Assembly: GCA_902765975.1 (NCBI GenBank)
Contig: CACXBO010000203.1
Location: 1-7,005 of the forward strand
DNA from: Oscillospiraceae bacterium
GTDB taxonomy: Bacteria; Bacillota; Clostridia; Oscillospirales; Oscillospiraceae
DNA length: 7,005 nt
Direction: 5' to 3'
Shown: piece after piece, positions 5,918-7,005 of the stretch
Layout of the letters: each line of letters starts with the position of its first letter
Numbering within the stretch: position 1 is the stretch's first letter
The notes under the pieces: model-generated
The model's input: only the letters and a program-made list of their open reading frames with translations
What the model was told of the DNA's origin: nothing
Databases searched by the model: none
Translations under genes and position numbers: made by a program

Positions 5918-7005
5918 ATGAAAAAACATATCGCATTACTGCTCGCCTTCCTGCTCATTCTCGGAACAGTCTCCGGCTGCAAAGAAGCTTCATCTCCGAA
6001 AAGCGAGCCGGTTGACGAGCCTGAAATCGTTGACCCGACCTCGGAGCCCGAACCGGAACCCGAGCCGGAACCGGAGCCCGAACCGGAACCTGAACCGGAG
6101 CCCGAGCCTGAACCCGAACCCGAACCTGTTATCGTCGATCCTTACGCTGATTACGAGGACGAGGGCTACCGTCCGATGATGTGGCGCGTTACCGACCCGG
6201 AGGGACACGAGCTTTATCTCTTCGGCACTATCCACGCCGGGGACGAGAGAATGAACTCGGTAATGAAGGCTGTCACTACGGTTCTGAGCCGCTGCGATGC
6301 TCTCGCGGTTGAGTTTGATACTGTTGCTTACAACAGCAATACCGAACAGGCGATGAAGGATATGATGCAGTTTTTCTACAGGGACGGCACGACGATAGCA
6401 GATCATCTGCCGGAAGAGCTGTATGAAAAGGCGGTTTCGCTTCTCAAAGACGCAAAGGTTTATAATACCTCTCTCGATTATTACAACACTGCTATGTGGT
6501 CCCTCCTGCTTGAGCAGGTGGCGTCTGAACTATATGCCGATATAGACAGTGAAAACGCTGTGGAAACACATATAATAAATTATGCGTATTCACAAGGCAT
6601 GCCCGTTTACAGCGTTGAATCCGCGTCCTTTCAATACGCTATGATGAATTCATTTCCCGAGGCTCTGAACGTGCTTATAATGGAGGACACTCTTGAGAGC
6701 GTCGAGTCCTACGGCGAGAGCCTTAACGAGCTGTATGAGACCTGGCTCAGCGGCGATTACGACGAAATATTAAAGCTCTGCATCTCAGAATACGACGAGG
6801 AGGAACTCACGGAAGAGGAGCTGCAGATGCTTAAAGATTATGATAAAGCGATGCTCGACGACCGCAACGTCGGGATGGCCGAGAAGGCGAAGGAATACCT
6901 TGCATCAGGGAAAACGGTTTTCTTTTCCGTAGGCACTGCCCATATGGTCGGAGCTCCCGGTATCGTCCGTCTTCTCACAGACGCCGGATATACCGTCGAA
7001 AGGTA
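5918..7005 (+). CDS. TraB/GumN-family (Tiki-like) lipoprotein, 3' end cut by window
   Basis: 362 codons are visible with no stop. Residues 1-21 form a lipoprotein signal peptide (MKKH, hydrophobic core, lipobox VSGC with Cys21), so the protein is predicted to be lipid-anchored outside the cell. A spacer with 14 Glu-Pro dipeptides (43-70) lifts the domain off the membrane. The TraB/GumN domain (about 87-362) shows both family GxxH motifs, FGTIHAGDE (Gly103-His106) and VGTAHMVGAPG (Gly339-His342), plus VEFD (Glu132), PVYSVES (229-235) and DDRN (314-317). Human TIKI proteins of this family are metal-dependent proteases that cleave Wnt; bacterial roles are largely undefined. The sequence ends at GYTVER, where family members usually stop, so only a few residues should be missing. 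AAGGAG lies 9 nt before the ATG; the gap to the previous gene is 23 bases with no terminator. Confidence 0.9.
   Translation, partial: MKKHIALLLAFLLILGTVSGCKEASSPKSEPVDEPEIVDPTSEPEPEPEPEPEPEPEPEPEPEPEPEPEPVIVDPYADYEDEGYRPMMWRVTDPEGHELYLFGTIHAGDERMNSVMKAVTTVLSRCDALAVEFDTVAYNSNTEQAMKDMMQFFYRDGTTIADHLPEELYEKAVSLLKDAKVYNTSLDYYNTAMWSLLLEQVASELYADIDSENAVETHIINYAYSQGMPVYSVESASFQYAMMNSFPEALNVLIMEDTLESVESYGESLNELYETWLSGDYDEILKLCISEYDEEELTEEELQMLKDYDKAMLDDRNVGMAEKAKEYLASGKTVFFSVGTAHMVGAPGIVRLLTDAGYTVER
6044..6127 (+). repeat. Glu-Pro dipeptide repeat, 14 copies, in the lipoprotein linker
   Basis: Fourteen consecutive GAR-CCN codon pairs encode an uninterrupted (Glu-Pro)14 segment (residues 43-70). The codons vary (GAA/GAG; CCG/CCC/CCT), so the array is degenerate at DNA level while exact at protein level. 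Such runs form stiff, extended, highly acidic spacers. The 6-nt periodicity could still allow slippage that changes the linker length in frame. Confidence 0.95.

Noticed and set aside
6044..6127. Short periodic DNA repeat as a CRISPR-like array
   Set aside because: The period is 6 bases with no spacers, in frame within a clear lipoprotein linker.
5990..6406. Leftward ORF rich in Arg, Phe, Gly and Leu opposite the TraB gene
   Set aside because: It is the antisense reading of the Glu-Pro repeat and TraB domain, with low-complexity composition and no ribosome-binding site.

Overview
This 7-kb window looks like chromosomal DNA from a Gram-positive anaerobe of the Bacillota, most likely a Clostridia/Oscillospirales-type gut bacterium. 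The reasons are a vitamin-type ECF S component without its own energising module, a MocR-type regulator, a membrane protein with a cytoplasmic zinc ribbon, a NAGPA-type phosphodiester glycosidase, a DUF3267-like HExxH membrane protein, strong Shine-Dalgarno sites and sigma-A-like promoters. The taxon is an inference; no rRNA or marker gene is present. No mobile element, CRISPR array, tRNA or rRNA was seen, and no stretch over 300 bases lacks a gene.

Layout: (1) 1-1164 (+), the 3' part of a surface-exposed single-pass membrane protein with a four-cysteine zinc ribbon. (2) 1213-1734 (-), an ECF S component, convergent with the first gene across a strong hairpin. (3) 1839-3227 (+), a MocR/PdxR-like regulator (GntR winged helix plus aminotransferase fold), divergent from the S component. 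(4) 3246-3881 (-), a six-TM protein of the Pr6Pr or FAR-17a/AIG1-like type, convergent with the regulator across a bidirectional terminator. (5) 3977 to the right edge (+), a four-gene apparent operon: phosphodiester glycosidase, four-TM protein, HExxH membrane protein, and a TraB/GumN-family lipoprotein cut by the window edge only a few residues from its likely end.

Two functional units stand out. In the regulator/transporter pair, the two divergent promoters have overlapping -10 boxes, and an inverted repeat (CACCA-N7-TGGTG) lies where it could block both. This fits a locally acting MocR protein that controls vitamin B6 (or related vitamin) uptake and its own synthesis. The regulator has Arg where the family normally carries the PLP-binding Lys, so it may sense ligand differently. 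The second unit is the right-hand operon, which puts one secreted or membrane-anchored glycosidase next to two putative metal-dependent hydrolases (HExxH and TraB/Tiki-like) and an unknown membrane protein. It looks like an envelope-processing or envelope-maintenance cassette, though its substrate cannot be read from sequence.
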